A stretch of DNA of 64,000 bases, taken from NCBI RefSeq assembly GCF_041222825.1, contig NZ_CP139482.1, positions 2,573,001 to 2,637,000 on the forward strand. The letters run 5' to 3'. The position numbers and the translations under genes are program-made. The DNA comes from Candidatus Thalassolituus haligoni (GTDB taxonomy: Bacteria; Pseudomonadota; Gammaproteobacteria; Pseudomonadales; Oceanobacteraceae). Positions 44,392 to 53,734 of the stretch are shown piece after piece. The notes below the pieces were generated by a model. The model did no database searches, was not told where the DNA came from, and saw only the letters and a list, made by a program, of their open reading frames with translations. Positions within the stretch are counted from its first letter, which is position 1. Each line of letters begins with the position of its first letter.

Positions 44392-45147
44392 CTAGAACTG
44401 GGTGCCACCGTCCACATTCAGAGCTTGCCCAGTAATAAAACCGGCCTCCTCGGAGGTCAGAAAGGCCAGCACACCGACCAGATCTTCTGGCACTTCGGTG
44501 CGCTTGATCAGCTGCAGCTCTTTCACGGCATCGAACAGCGCCGGAGGCAGGTGTTTGCGGGAGCTTTCGGTCGCTGTCAGGCCAGGATGGATAGCATTCA
44601 CGGTGATGCCACTGTTACCAAACTCAGCAGCCAGAGCACGCACCAAGCCGATACCGGCCATTTTGGTAGTGATATATCCGGCAAAACCCGGACGTGGATC
44701 ACCCGTGGTGGACGAGCCGATCTGGACGATACGACCGTACTGGCGCTCTTTCATCTTAGGAGACAGCTTCTGGGCAAACACCAGCGCCGACTCAACGTTG
44801 ATGGCTTCAAAGCGGCGGAATTCATCCAGCGTCAGCGCATCAAACGGAATCAGGGGCATATAGGCGGCGTTGTTAACCAGAATGTCGCACTGGCCAAAAT
44901 GACCCAGCACGTTATCAGCAAAACGGGCCACGGCATCGGCATCGGCCAGATCGACAGCATCGGCGTATACGCGCACACCGGTATCAGCCAGTGACTCGAT
45001 TGTCGCTTGCGGCATGGTCAGATCGGTCAAGGCCAGATCACAACCGGATTCAGCCAGCCGACGGGCAAAGTGAGACCCCAAGGCTCCAGCAGCACCGGTA
45101 ATCAGCGCCACACGACCAACATGGGTATTTGGATAGGGTTTGTTCAT
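44392..45147 (-). CDS. SDR-family oxidoreductase
   Basis: The 251-residue protein starts after GGAGCGTCTA. TGAAGALG is the nucleotide-binding motif, VNNAAYMP the NNA motif, Ser lies in QIGSSTT and Tyr-Lys in YITTKMAG, so the active site is complete. It ends with ALNVDGGTQF. It is a single-gene unit between two terminators and is probably one of the dehydrogenases of the second catabolic block. Confidence 0.92.
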   Translation of the reverse strand: MNKPYPNTHVGRVALITGAAGALGSHFARRLAESGCDLALTDLTMPQATIESLADTGVRVYADAVDLADADAVARFADNVLGHFGQCDILVNNAAYMPLIPFDALTLDEFRRFEAINVESALVFAQKLSPKMKERQYGRIVQIGSSTTGDPRPGFAGYITTKMAGIGLVRALAAEFGNSGITVNAIHPGLTATESSRKHLPPALFDAVKELQLIKRTEVPEDLVGVLAFLTSEEAGFITGQALNVDGGTQF

Positions 45148-45257
45148 TAGACGCTCCGTTTATTGTTCTTATCGTTACGGTGGTTTCACCGAAGAACGGG
45201 CTGTATATCTTGAAAATCACGATATACCGCCCCGAAGCATCCAAAAAATCGTTTGTA

Positions 45258-45289
45258 CTAATAAAAGGCATCCATATTGCCGATGCCTT
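45258..45289 (-). terminator. Factor-independent terminator after the FMN reductase gene
   Basis: On the minus strand AAGGCATC pairs with GATGCCTT around a 9-base loop and TTTATTAG follows. It lies downstream of the FMN reductase gene and upstream of the SDR gene. The 257 bases between the two genes otherwise look empty. Confidence 0.7.
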
Positions 45290-45404
45290 GTCATTCGCAG
45301 ACCTATTGCTTGGGAAAGGAGTGGCCGCCGCTCAGAAGTACGGCCAGATAGTGGCGATCAGAACAGCAAAAACAGCAAGCGGCATCATGCCAGGGACACA
45401 ATAT

Positions 45405-45998
45405 TCAGGACATACCGTTGGGGAAATCGCCCAGCGGTTCAGTCAATTTGCCACGTACCGGTTTCAACACTTCTGCGTAGGTCAATAACTGCTCCAGCGC
45501 ATAGCGGGTACGCTGACTGAGGTATTCACTGGCATCAGCGTCTTTGCCGTCTTCCCACAGATCGGCCACACCACGCAGGATCAGGTGCTCCGGCGTATAC
45601 ACCAGACGGGCATTTTTGTAACCGCTGCTGCGCATTTCGGCAATCACAAACGCACCGCCGACCGAAGCCGACACACCCACCAGCAATACCGGTTTGTGTG
45701 CCAGCTGGGCTGCGCCACACCAGAGCAAAAAGTTTTTTATGCCAGCCGGAGCCATCCCGTGCCATTCCGGCATCACGAACACCAATGCATCGGCATTGGC
45801 AGCCGTCGCTTGTGCTTTGAGAACATTCTCGGTTGCGGCGGTTGCACCATCCCACATCGGCAGTGCATCGTCATAAAGGTCAATAATATCGGCATTACCT
45901 GCCAAAAAACGGTCTTTAAGCAGGTGCGCGATACGGGCACTTTGTGACCCCGGGCGATGTGACGCAGAAACAATGGCAGTACGAAGCGTGTCAGTCAT
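45405..45998 (-). CDS. NADPH-dependent FMN reductase-like protein
   Basis: The ATG at 45998 has AAGGGG upstream, so I prefer it to one eight codons earlier. The 197-residue flavodoxin-like protein has the FMN phosphate loop ASHRPGSQSARIA and the motif MPEWHGMAPAGIKNFL, which corresponds to the PEYNxxxPxxLKN motif of the family. It should reduce FMN or quinones with NADPH. It could supply reduced flavin to an oxygenase. A 14-bp tandem repeat lies just upstream of its ribosome site. Confidence 0.88.
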   Translation of the reverse strand: MTDTLRTAIVSASHRPGSQSARIAHLLKDRFLAGNADIIDLYDDALPMWDGATAATENVLKAQATAANADALVFVMPEWHGMAPAGIKNFLLWCGAAQLAHKPVLLVGVSASVGGAFVIAEMRSSGYKNARLVYTPEHLILRGVADLWEDGKDADASEYLSQRTRYALEQLLTYAEVLKPVRGKLTEPLGDFPNGMS

Positions 45999-46019
45999 GG
46001 CATTCCCCTTAGATTTAAA

Positions 46020-46060
46020 CATCAGGATTCAAGCATCAGGATTCAAGCATCAGGATTCAG
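46020..46060. repeat. 14-bp tandem repeat upstream of the FMN reductase gene
   Basis: CATCAGGATTCAAG occurs at 46020-46033 and 46034-46047, then again with one base missing at 46048-46060. It lies 22-62 bases upstream of the FMN reductase start codon, where a promoter or leader would be. Confidence 0.9.
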
Positions 46061-46121
46061 CAATAGTAACGGTTTCCTGTTATCGGACAGCCCAGCAATC
46101 TGAAACAATCCGTTCACCCAT

Positions 46122-46165
46122 CACCGTCAAACACCGTCAAACACCGTCAAACACCGCCAAACACC
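46122..46165. repeat. 10-bp tandem repeat at the end of the AraC gene
   Basis: CACCGTCAAA is repeated three times (46122-46151) and once as CACCGCCAAA (46152-46161). It lies just past the stop codon of the AraC-type regulator gene and within the same 170-base intergenic stretch as the 14-bp repeat. Confidence 0.9.
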
Positions 46166-46168
46166 CGT

Positions 46169-47044
46169 TTAATTCAATAGCCCTTGCTGGGCAAAACGTT
46201 GTGGAGGCTGACCAAAGTAACGCCGAAATGCCGCTACAAAAGCACTGCTGCTGGAATAGCCAAGTGACAACGCGATGGCAGCACTGCTTTCGCCCTCCCC
46301 CAGCCGCTGCATGGCTTCCATCAGCCTCAGCCGTGCACGCCATTGGCGAAAACTCAGCCCCGACTCACTGCGAAACAGCCGCTCAATGGTGCGCGGACTG
46401 GCTCCTGCTGCTGCGGCCAGTTGCGGTAATGAGCGCCCATCGGACGGATCCAGAGTTAACATATTCATCACCGCCAGCAAGCGCCGGTCTTGGCCGACGG
46501 GCAGGTGCAACGGCGAAGTTTCCAGATCAGACAACTCATCCAGCAGCACCTGAATCAGTCGAGCCGACTTGCCCTGCGCCGGTACCGACAGATCCAGCAG
46601 CAGCAAACGTAAAATCAGTTCGCGCAACAGTGGCGTCACCGACATCACCTGACACTCAGTTGGTAACCGGTCAAAGACGGAAGGATCAATAAAGAGGTAA
46701 CGTATCGACGCCGGGCTGACGACCAGAATTTCATGTTGCAGGCCACCGGTTATCCATACCGCATGACTAGGTGGTACCAGCCAGCTACCGCTTTCCGTGT
46801 TAACCCGCAACACCCCCGAGGCCGCCCAGGCCAGCTGACCGCGCACATGCTCATGGGCCGTACGCAGCGAACCGGCAGACAAGTCCTCTCCCAGATAAAG
46901 CACCGGTCGTTGCGGATCGATGCAACTGCTCATAATACGACCAGCACCACCCTCTGGACGCTGCTGTGTTGCCGCCGCACATTGGTGATACATCAATCCT
47001 GGCGTAAATTCGATATTCATTGGCGTTCTATCGACTGTTGACAT
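46169..47044 (-). CDS. AraC-family transcriptional regulator
   Basis: The C-terminal 100 residues form the double helix-turn-helix of AraC proteins: SLPQLAAAAGASPRTIERLFRSESG and then AIALSLGYSSSSAFVAAFRRYFGQPPQRF. The N-terminal part is a cupin-like effector domain (AHEHVRGQLAWAASGVLRV, PPSHAVWI). The start is uncertain: 47044 gives 291 residues, 47020 gives 283. A longer frame would overlap the divergent SLC13 gene, which it probably regulates. Confidence 0.87.
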   Translation of the reverse strand: MSTVDRTPMNIEFTPGLMYHQCAAATQQRPEGGAGRIMSSCIDPQRPVLYLGEDLSAGSLRTAHEHVRGQLAWAASGVLRVNTESGSWLVPPSHAVWITGGLQHEILVVSPASIRYLFIDPSVFDRLPTECQVMSVTPLLRELILRLLLLDLSVPAQGKSARLIQVLLDELSDLETSPLHLPVGQDRRLLAVMNMLTLDPSDGRSLPQLAAAAGASPRTIERLFRSESGLSFRQWRARLRLMEAMQRLGEGESSAAIALSLGYSSSSAFVAAFRRYFGQPPQRFAQQGLLN

Positions 47045-47105
47045 ACCAGCAGCGTGCCACAATAACGGCCATACCCGCAACACCCTACAGACGGAGCATT
47101 TTCTG

Positions 47106-48506
47106 GTGTTACTCAAGCAACCCAAATACCTGTTTTTGTTGGCGATGATGGGGTTGGCAGCATTTGTCTTGCTGTCGCCGCTGTCGTCGCTCACCAGCAC
47201 TCAGAACCAGACGCTGGCGCTGGTGCTGCTTATCGTGCCGCTCTGGTCAACCGGTGCGATTCCTGAATTTCTGACTGCCCTGATTTTTTTCCTGATCGTT
47301 ATCCTCTGTGGCCTGGCACCTCCCATAGAGGTGTTCGCAGGGTTTTCATCCACCGCGCTGTGGTTGATTTTTGCTGGCACGGTCATTGGTATGGGTATTC
47401 AAAATACCGGCCTGGGAGATCGCCTGGCCAGCGGCCTGCAAACGCTGCTGGCGGGCAGCTATCATCGCCTGATCATCGGTCTGGTACTGATTAGTCTGCT
47501 GCTTGGCTTTTTGATGCCGTCATCCATGGGGCGTCTGGTGATGATGCTGCCGATTGTGATGGCGCTGGCAGACCGGCTTGGCTTTCAGTCCGGCAGCCCG
47601 GGACGCTCTGGCATTCTGATCGCCGTTGCCATTGGCTCCCACATCCCTACCGTGGCCATTCTCCCCGCCAATATCCCCAATATGGTACTGAGTGGCGCGG
47701 CTGATTCGCTTTACGGGATCCAGTTCGGCTTTACCGATTTCTTGTTATTACACTTTCCGGTGCTCGGACTGGCCAAGGCCGGATTGCTGATCGCGATCAT
47801 CCTCTGGGCCTATCCGGCACGCGAGTCGAACGAGATTCTGGCGCAAGGCAATACCACGACCAATGCCATCAGGCAGCCGTTTGATGGCAAACAAATCCGT
47901 ATGCTGGCCATTCTGGCCATCGCTCTCGGGCTTTGGTTGACGGATGAATGGCATGGGATTAACCCTGCCTGGGTCGGCCTGGGAGCCGCCATTTTTCTGA
48001 TGCTGCCTGGTGTTGGGTTGGTCGATGCAGAAAAATTCAATATGAATGTCACCATGCTGGTGTTTATTGCTGGCATTCTCGGCATTGGTGCCCTGATCAA
48101 TAGCACGGGCCTTGGCCAATGGCTGGGACAACAGCTGGAATACGCACTGCCACTGGAGCCAGGCCAACACTTTCGCAACTTTCTGTCGTTAGCCGCCAGC
48201 GCCTTTCTTGCTACCCTGCCCACGACCCAGGCCGGAGCACCGGCCATACTCGCACCGATGGCCCAACATCTGGCTGAGTCATCCGGGTTTCCGCTCCAAA
48301 CCGTACTGATGACCCAGGTTCTGGGCTATTCCAGCATTATGTTTCCTTATCAGTCTGGCCCCTTGCTGATGGCGGTTTATATGACCGGGGAACCCGTGCG
48401 ACGGATTCTCAAGGTGCAGTTTCCGCTGTCACTGATTACCCTGCTGGTATTGGTGCCCGTGGATTACTTCTGGTGGGATTTTCTCGGTATGTTTGACCCG
48501 TCATAA
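47106..48506 (+). CDS. SLC13/DASS-type anion permease
   Basis: The GTG start at 47106 has GGAGC about 9 bases upstream. The 466-residue protein has about twelve membrane segments, with an SLC13-like first half (PLWSTGAIPEFLTALIFFLIVI, FSSTALWLIFAGTVIG) and re-entrant loop motifs such as MPSSMGRLVMMLPI and ILPANIPNMVLSG. Members take up di- or tricarboxylates, sulfate or other anions with sodium. It is divergent from the AraC regulator gene and is followed by a terminator. Confidence 0.88.
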   Translation: MLLKQPKYLFLLAMMGLAAFVLLSPLSSLTSTQNQTLALVLLIVPLWSTGAIPEFLTALIFFLIVILCGLAPPIEVFAGFSSTALWLIFAGTVIGMGIQNTGLGDRLASGLQTLLAGSYHRLIIGLVLISLLLGFLMPSSMGRLVMMLPIVMALADRLGFQSGSPGRSGILIAVAIGSHIPTVAILPANIPNMVLSGAADSLYGIQFGFTDFLLLHFPVLGLAKAGLLIAIILWAYPARESNEILAQGNTTTNAIRQPFDGKQIRMLAILAIALGLWLTDEWHGINPAWVGLGAAIFLMLPGVGLVDAEKFNMNVTMLVFIAGILGIGALINSTGLGQWLGQQLEYALPLEPGQHFRNFLSLAASAFLATLPTTQAGAPAILAPMAQHLAESSGFPLQTVLMTQVLGYSSIMFPYQSGPLLMAVYMTGEPVRRILKVQFPLSLITLLVLVPVDYFWWDFLGMFDPS

Positions 48507-48510
48507 ACAA

Positions 48511-48545
48511 AAAAACCGGATGCCTGTGACGGCATCCGGTTTTTT
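48511..48545. terminator. Bidirectional factor-independent terminator
   Basis: ACCGGATGCC (48515-48524) pairs perfectly with GGCATCCGGT (48531-48540). An A-run lies on the left and a T-run on the right, so it serves both the SLC13 gene and deaD, which converge here. Confidence 0.92.
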
Positions 48546-48594
48546 AGTATCTGATGGATCGCGGCGCTTGATCCGCTATCCGGTCAGCACGGGA

Positions 48595-50469
48595 TCAACC
48601 CTGACTGGCGTTGCCCTTGCGCGGCGGACGGCTGCTGCGAGGCGGCCCATCCTGACGGCGACTATCACGACGCGGTGCATCACCACGACGATTATCAGTG
48701 CGACGGCTGTCGGTACGACGTGGCGCTGCAGAGGACGATTCCAGCGCCAGCTCTGAACGGTAAGGACGAATCCCCAGTGCCTGACCACAAACACGGGCCT
48801 TGCGCAGTACCGCCATGGCGGGTTCTGGCATGCCATCCGGAAGATCGACAACAGAGTACTGTTCAAAAATCTCGATGTGACCAATGAAGGCACTTTCCAG
48901 ATCAGCTTCGTTGGCAATCGCGCCAACCAGGTTACCCGGCTTGAGGCCATGGTCGTAACCAACACCGACCCAGAAACGCTGCATTTCCACATCCGGCTTG
49001 CCTTTTAGCGGCTTGGCACGGGCATCCGGTGCAGCTTTACGCGGCTCACGTGCATCACGCGATTGACGTGGCGCACGTTCATTACGATCACGGGGATCGC
49101 GTGGCTCACGCGTTTCGCGAGGTTCACGACGAGCACGCAAGTCTTCGTTTTCGTCCAGGAACAACGGCTTGTCACCCTGAATCAGGCTTGCCAGTGCTGC
49201 GGCCAATTCCAGCGGATCCACTTCGTGTTCCTGCTGTAACGATTCAACCATCTCGCGATAGACGGAATTTTTTTCCGGGCTGATGGCTTCCAGAATGCGC
49301 TGCTGGAAGCGCGACTTGCGCTTGGCATTGACGTCTTTTGCCGTTGGCAGCTGCATTTCTTCAATCTGCTGACGGGTAGCACGTTCAATGTCGCGCAACA
49401 TGCGTTTTTCACGACCACGAACAAAAGCAATCGCCGCACCTTCACGACCGGCACGGCCAGTACGGCCAATACGGTGTACGTAGGATTCGGTGTCTTGCGG
49501 AATGTCGTAGTTGATAACGTGGGAAATACGCTCAACGTCCAGACCACGAGCCGCGACGTCGGTCGCAACAATAATATCCAGTCGACCGGCCTTGAGCTTC
49601 TCAACCGCTTTTTCACGCAGCTGCTGCGGAATGTCACCATTCAGCGGCGCACAACGGAAACCATGCTGTTGCATGAAATCAGCCACTTCTTCGGTAGCCT
49701 GCTTGGTGCGTACAAACACCATCATGGCATCAAAGTCTTCCACTTCAGCAATACGCAACAGCGCATCGTTTTTGTGGGCGCTGGTTACAAACCAGTAGCG
49801 CTGGGAAATATTGGAATTGGTGGTGGTCTTGTTCTGGATCTTGACCTGTACCGGGTCTTTCAGGTGAGTCTCGGCAACACGCTGGATTTCTTTTGGCATG
49901 GTCGCGGAGAACAAGGCAACCTGACGGGTGCGTGGCGTGTGCTCCAGAATCCAGTTAACGTCGTCGATAAAGCCCATACGCAGCATTTCATCGGCTTCGT
50001 CCAGTACCACAGCCTTGATGTCAGCCAGGTTCAGGCTGCCACGACGCAGGTGATCCATCACACGGCCGGGTGTGCCCACAACCCATTGTGGACCACGCTT
50101 CAGCTCGCGTAACTGAGTACCGTAATCGGTACCACCATAAATAGCCGTAACGTTGATGTCGTTCATGTAACGGCTGTACGTTTTGATGGCTTCAGCAACC
50201 TGCTGGGCCAGCTCACGGGTAGGTGCCAGCACCAGAACCTGAGGTGTTTTGAAATCTGCCTGGGTGCGTGCCAGCAATGGCAAGGCGAAGGCAGCGGTTT
50301 TACCAGTACCGGTCTGGGCCATACCCAAAACGTCCTGACCAGCCAACAATGGCGGAATACCTGCGGCTTGAATCGGAGAGGGTGCTTCGTAGCCCAGCTC
50401 TTCAAGTGTACGCAGAATAGAGAATGGGAGGCCCAGGCTGGCGAAACCAGCGGGTGTAGTATCGGTCAT
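48595..50469 (-). CDS. deaD: ATP-dependent RNA helicase DeaD/CsdA
   Basis: The 624-residue protein has the Q motif (FASLGLPFSILRTLEELGY, PSPIQ), Walker A AQTGTGKT at 51-58, DEAD at 157-160, SAT in LFSATMP and the late HRIGRTGRAGREG. After the helicase core comes an Arg/Glu/Asp-rich linker (about 440-490) and a DbpA-like RNA-binding domain with RFWVGVGYDHGLKPGNLVGAIANEA. The tail is Arg/Gly/Ser rich. It acts in cold-shock ribosome assembly and mRNA decay. The 289-base upstream region could contain a long leader. Confidence 0.94.
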   Translation of the reverse strand: MTDTTPAGFASLGLPFSILRTLEELGYEAPSPIQAAGIPPLLAGQDVLGMAQTGTGKTAAFALPLLARTQADFKTPQVLVLAPTRELAQQVAEAIKTYSRYMNDINVTAIYGGTDYGTQLRELKRGPQWVVGTPGRVMDHLRRGSLNLADIKAVVLDEADEMLRMGFIDDVNWILEHTPRTRQVALFSATMPKEIQRVAETHLKDPVQVKIQNKTTTNSNISQRYWFVTSAHKNDALLRIAEVEDFDAMMVFVRTKQATEEVADFMQQHGFRCAPLNGDIPQQLREKAVEKLKAGRLDIIVATDVAARGLDVERISHVINYDIPQDTESYVHRIGRTGRAGREGAAIAFVRGREKRMLRDIERATRQQIEEMQLPTAKDVNAKRKSRFQQRILEAISPEKNSVYREMVESLQQEHEVDPLELAAALASLIQGDKPLFLDENEDLRARREPRETREPRDPRDRNERAPRQSRDAREPRKAAPDARAKPLKGKPDVEMQRFWVGVGYDHGLKPGNLVGAIANEADLESAFIGHIEIFEQYSVVDLPDGMPEPAMAVLRKARVCGQALGIRPYRSELALESSSAAPRRTDSRRTDNRRGDAPRRDSRRQDGPPRSSRPPRKGNASQG

Positions 50470-50744
50470 ATATTACCTATAGCAGTCACAGAGGCAGGGC
50501 GTTGGCCGTGTCTTTCAGAACAATGTCTGAACTGTGAGCTGATACCTGCACCTGTCTGTAGTGACGGTGGTCTCTGGTACCAACTATCTGCATTCGGCCT
50601 GGCCCGACATGTTTGTTTGTCGAAAGGGGGGCGGACTATACAGGATAGAAAAAATAATTTCCTGTTCTTTCTTGGCGTTGTAACAAAAACTACACGCTAT
50701 TCTGCTTTGACCCTCAACTCGCTATACTCCCGGCTCATTTATTT

Positions 50745-50758
50745 GAGGAGTAACCCTG
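50745..50758 (+). promoter_or_regulatory. Ribosome binding site of ppnP
   Basis: GAGGAG (50745-50750) with 8-base spacing to the ATG at 50759. A possible -10 box TATACT lies at 50723-50728. The rest of 50470-50744 has no visible gene. Confidence 0.6.
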
Positions 50759-51040
50759 ATGCTGAAAGTGAACCAGTATTTCGACGGCAAAGTCGCTTCG
50801 ATTGGCTTGCAAACAAGCACGTTGCCAGCCACCGTTGGCGTCATGCTGCCCGGTGAATACGAATTCGGCACCAGCCAGAACGAAGTCATGACGGTCGTTT
50901 CCGGTGCCATCGATACGCTGCTTCCCGGTGCAACCGAATGGCAGTCCTTTGCCCAGGGTCAATCCTTCGCCATTGCTGCTGAGCAGAAATTCCAGGTGCG
51001 TATCACCACTGACACCGCGTATTTCTGCACTTACGAATAA
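50759..51040 (+). CDS. ppnP: Pyrimidine/purine nucleoside phosphorylase PpnP
   Basis: The 93-residue cupin-fold protein matches the DUF1255/YaiE family over its whole length: FDGKVASIGL, TLPATVGVMLPGEYEFGT, EVMTVVSGAIDTLLPG and the terminal FQVRITTDTAYFCTY. Members phosphorolyse many nucleosides. A single gene with a strong ribosome site, between deaD and the GGDEF/EAL gene. Confidence 0.94.
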   Translation: MLKVNQYFDGKVASIGLQTSTLPATVGVMLPGEYEFGTSQNEVMTVVSGAIDTLLPGATEWQSFAQGQSFAIAAEQKFQVRITTDTAYFCTYE

Positions 51041-51091
51041 GTTTTCGAACAAGCCAGTAAATAAGCCGACGACTCGGGTCGCCTGTTCGAT

Positions 51092-53734
51092 TTACTCGGG
51101 CAGCGACTCAGAGGGTAACGCCTGCAGCATCCCTTCGACAGACTCCGGCTCCAATGCCTGGTCATACCAGAAGCCCTGGTGCACCACGCAACCGGAACGG
51201 CTTAAAAAATCCGCCTGACGGGCATTTTCAACCCCTTCGGCAACCAGCCCAAAACCCAGCTCCTGTGCCATTTTAACAATGGTACGGGTGATAACCTGGC
51301 TGTCCCCCGCGTCTTCCACTCCAGAGACAAAGCTGCGGTCGATTTTCAGCTTCTGTAACGGGAACCGATGCAAATAACCCAGCGATGAATAGCCGGTACC
51401 AAAATCATCAATCACCAGACCAATGCCCAGATCATTGATGGCTGAAATCAGTGTCAGTACCTGCGGTGTTGGCTCCAGCAATGCCCCTTCGGTCAGTTCC
51501 AGTTCAATATCACCGGGCTGCAAGCCGAACAATCCAACCAGCGATTGCAGTTGCTCCAGCAAATTGCCGGCAACAAAACTTTGCTGCGATATGTTCACCG
51601 CAACCGGTACCACAAGCAGGCCCTTGCTGCGCCAATGGAATATCTGGCGGGCCGTTTGCTGCAAGGCAAAACGGTCAATGTCCGGCATCAGACCTGCATC
51701 ATGGGCACTACCCAGAAAACGATCCGGCAGCAACAAGCCGTCGGCCGGGTGCTGCCAGCGAATCAAGGCTTCAAGCCCGACCAACTGGCCGGTGATGGCA
51801 TCAACCTGGGGCTGATAAAACAGCCGCAGGCCACTGCCATTTTGCAAGGCCACACGTAACTGACTAATCAGCTCCAACCGCGACGCGGCCGCCAGGGTCA
51901 TGTCATTGTGGTAATAACAAACTGAATCGCGCCCAGCGCGCTTGGCTTCATGCAACGCGGTATCGGCGTTGTTAAGCAATTGCAGCGCTGAGTCTCCATG
52001 TTGTGGGTATATTGCCACTCCCATACACACGCTGACATACACTTCGAACCCGGCATCCAGGTCGTAAGATTGCTGCTCCAACTGGCGAATCCGGGTAACC
52101 ACCTGCAAAGCATCATCCTGACTGGTCAGGTGCGGAATCAGCACACAAAACTCATCACCGCCGAGACGGGCCACATTTTCGCTACCCAGCCCACAACGAA
52201 TCAAACGAAGACCAAACGCCTTGAGCAATTCATCGCCGTAGACATGCCCCAGGCTGTCGTTAATGGGTTTGAAATCATCAATATTAATGACCACAACGCC
52301 GACTTGCTTCGGTGCATCAGCCGTCGTAATGGCGGTTTCAATACGCTGGATGGCCAGGTTACGGTTAGGCAGGCCGGTGAGCACATCCCGATTCGCCAGC
52401 CATTCGGTGGACAGCGATAGCTGGCGACCGCTGGTCGCACCCTGCAACATGATCACCAGATAACGTACTGACTCATCCTCCCGCCGAATGGTCGTCACCC
52501 TGACCAGATGAGCAACCACATCTCCGGATGCCAGACGGTGATCTATTTCACCGACCCAGCTACCGGTACGACAGCTACTGACCAGAATATTGCGATAAAA
52601 CGCGGGCGGGTGCTGCGCCCGGTGAAGACTCTGTAATTGTTTGCCTGCCAGTGTTGCGGCGCTATAACCGGTCATCCGGCAAAACGCCGGATTGACGGAT
52701 TCAACGGTGCCGCTGCACGACAACACCAACACCCCTTCCTCCATCTGCTCAACAATCCGGTGATACAGGGGCAACGTGCTCTCCAGCCGGTTGGTCGAAC
52801 CGATATCCTGCACCAGTCCATAACGCCAGATCTCGCCGTTTTGCTGTCGTTCAACCTCGGCTCGCACGTACACGCGCCGCTGTCGACCAGTGGGCAGCAC
52901 AATCCGACACTCCAGCTGATAACCTTCCCCCTGCCTCAGACTCTCGGTAACCGTCGCCAATACCCGCTGACGATCGTCCTGGTGAATACGTCGCGCCAGA
53001 TAGGGTAAACGCACCGCCTCGCCATCCAGCAAGCCAAACAACTGCTTCAGCTGTGGCGAGACCCGCAGCAAATTCGTAGCCGGGTGAAACTCCCAACTTC
53101 CCACCCCGGACAAACGCTCAATGTCCTCAGCAACCCTCACCTGGCACTGCAGCAGAGTGTCCAGTACTCCGACATCCGCGAACACCACCGCCATATGCGC
53201 CAGCGTCAGCAATGCTGAACGTCCTTCGCTCGACAGCACCAGTTCGTCTTTTTCAAAAGCAAACGCCATCACCGCCCGCGGGCTGCCATGACTGACCAGG
53301 GGTAACACTAACCCCGGCATACCACCGAGCAAATATTGCCACACCGAAATGTCCTGGCCCGATTGCGGTGCCCGGCACTGGTAAATATCCGATAACGCCT
53401 CACCAGACTGTATCAGCGAGTCCAGTGAAAAATCCGCCAGCCGATTCAGCACATCCACCGGCTGCTGGCTAACCACCACATCCACCCGGCTTTGCCAACT
53501 GATTACCGGCGACGAAATCAACAACATGGCATCGACAGCACCCATCGCTTCGGCCACCAGGAACAGCATCCCTTCCAGATCCCCCTGAACCGTATCCCCT
53601 TCACTCGATACAAACGCCCGAGCACAACGCTCAACCACCTGACATAAACGGCGATTTCGGCTGCGGTGAAGGGTTTGGTTCGCTGCCACCAAATTCGAAG
53701 CGGGTTTGGCTGATTCGGGAAACGATCCGATCAC
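51092..53734 (-). CDS. GAF-PAS-PAS-GGDEF-EAL cyclic-di-GMP signalling protein
   Basis: The 880-residue protein has an N-terminal GAF-like region (about 25-200), two PAS domains (about 205-315 and 322-435), a GGDEF domain and a C-terminal EAL domain. The GGDEF motif is intact at 525-529, but the RxxD inhibitory site five residues before it is absent. EAL is intact at 655-657 and the other phosphodiesterase motifs (ELTEG, DDFGTGYSSL, KIDRSFV, AEGVE) are present. No membrane segment is seen, so it is likely a cytoplasmic sensor able to degrade c-di-GMP and perhaps make it. Confidence 0.92.
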   Translation of the reverse strand: MIGSFPESAKPASNLVAANQTLHRSRNRRLCQVVERCARAFVSSEGDTVQGDLEGMLFLVAEAMGAVDAMLLISSPVISWQSRVDVVVSQQPVDVLNRLADFSLDSLIQSGEALSDIYQCRAPQSGQDISVWQYLLGGMPGLVLPLVSHGSPRAVMAFAFEKDELVLSSEGRSALLTLAHMAVVFADVGVLDTLLQCQVRVAEDIERLSGVGSWEFHPATNLLRVSPQLKQLFGLLDGEAVRLPYLARRIHQDDRQRVLATVTESLRQGEGYQLECRIVLPTGRQRRVYVRAEVERQQNGEIWRYGLVQDIGSTNRLESTLPLYHRIVEQMEEGVLVLSCSGTVESVNPAFCRMTGYSAATLAGKQLQSLHRAQHPPAFYRNILVSSCRTGSWVGEIDHRLASGDVVAHLVRVTTIRREDESVRYLVIMLQGATSGRQLSLSTEWLANRDVLTGLPNRNLAIQRIETAITTADAPKQVGVVVINIDDFKPINDSLGHVYGDELLKAFGLRLIRCGLGSENVARLGGDEFCVLIPHLTSQDDALQVVTRIRQLEQQSYDLDAGFEVYVSVCMGVAIYPQHGDSALQLLNNADTALHEAKRAGRDSVCYYHNDMTLAAASRLELISQLRVALQNGSGLRLFYQPQVDAITGQLVGLEALIRWQHPADGLLLPDRFLGSAHDAGLMPDIDRFALQQTARQIFHWRSKGLLVVPVAVNISQQSFVAGNLLEQLQSLVGLFGLQPGDIELELTEGALLEPTPQVLTLISAINDLGIGLVIDDFGTGYSSLGYLHRFPLQKLKIDRSFVSGVEDAGDSQVITRTIVKMAQELGFGLVAEGVENARQADFLSRSGCVVHQGFWYDQALEPESVEGMLQALPSESLPE

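Noticed and set aside
50677..50684. GTTGTAAC in the region upstream of deaD and ppnP as a Ter site
   Set aside because: Only the 8-base core matches; the flanking AT before and TA after are absent. It is worth including in a genome-wide Ter search but is not a call.
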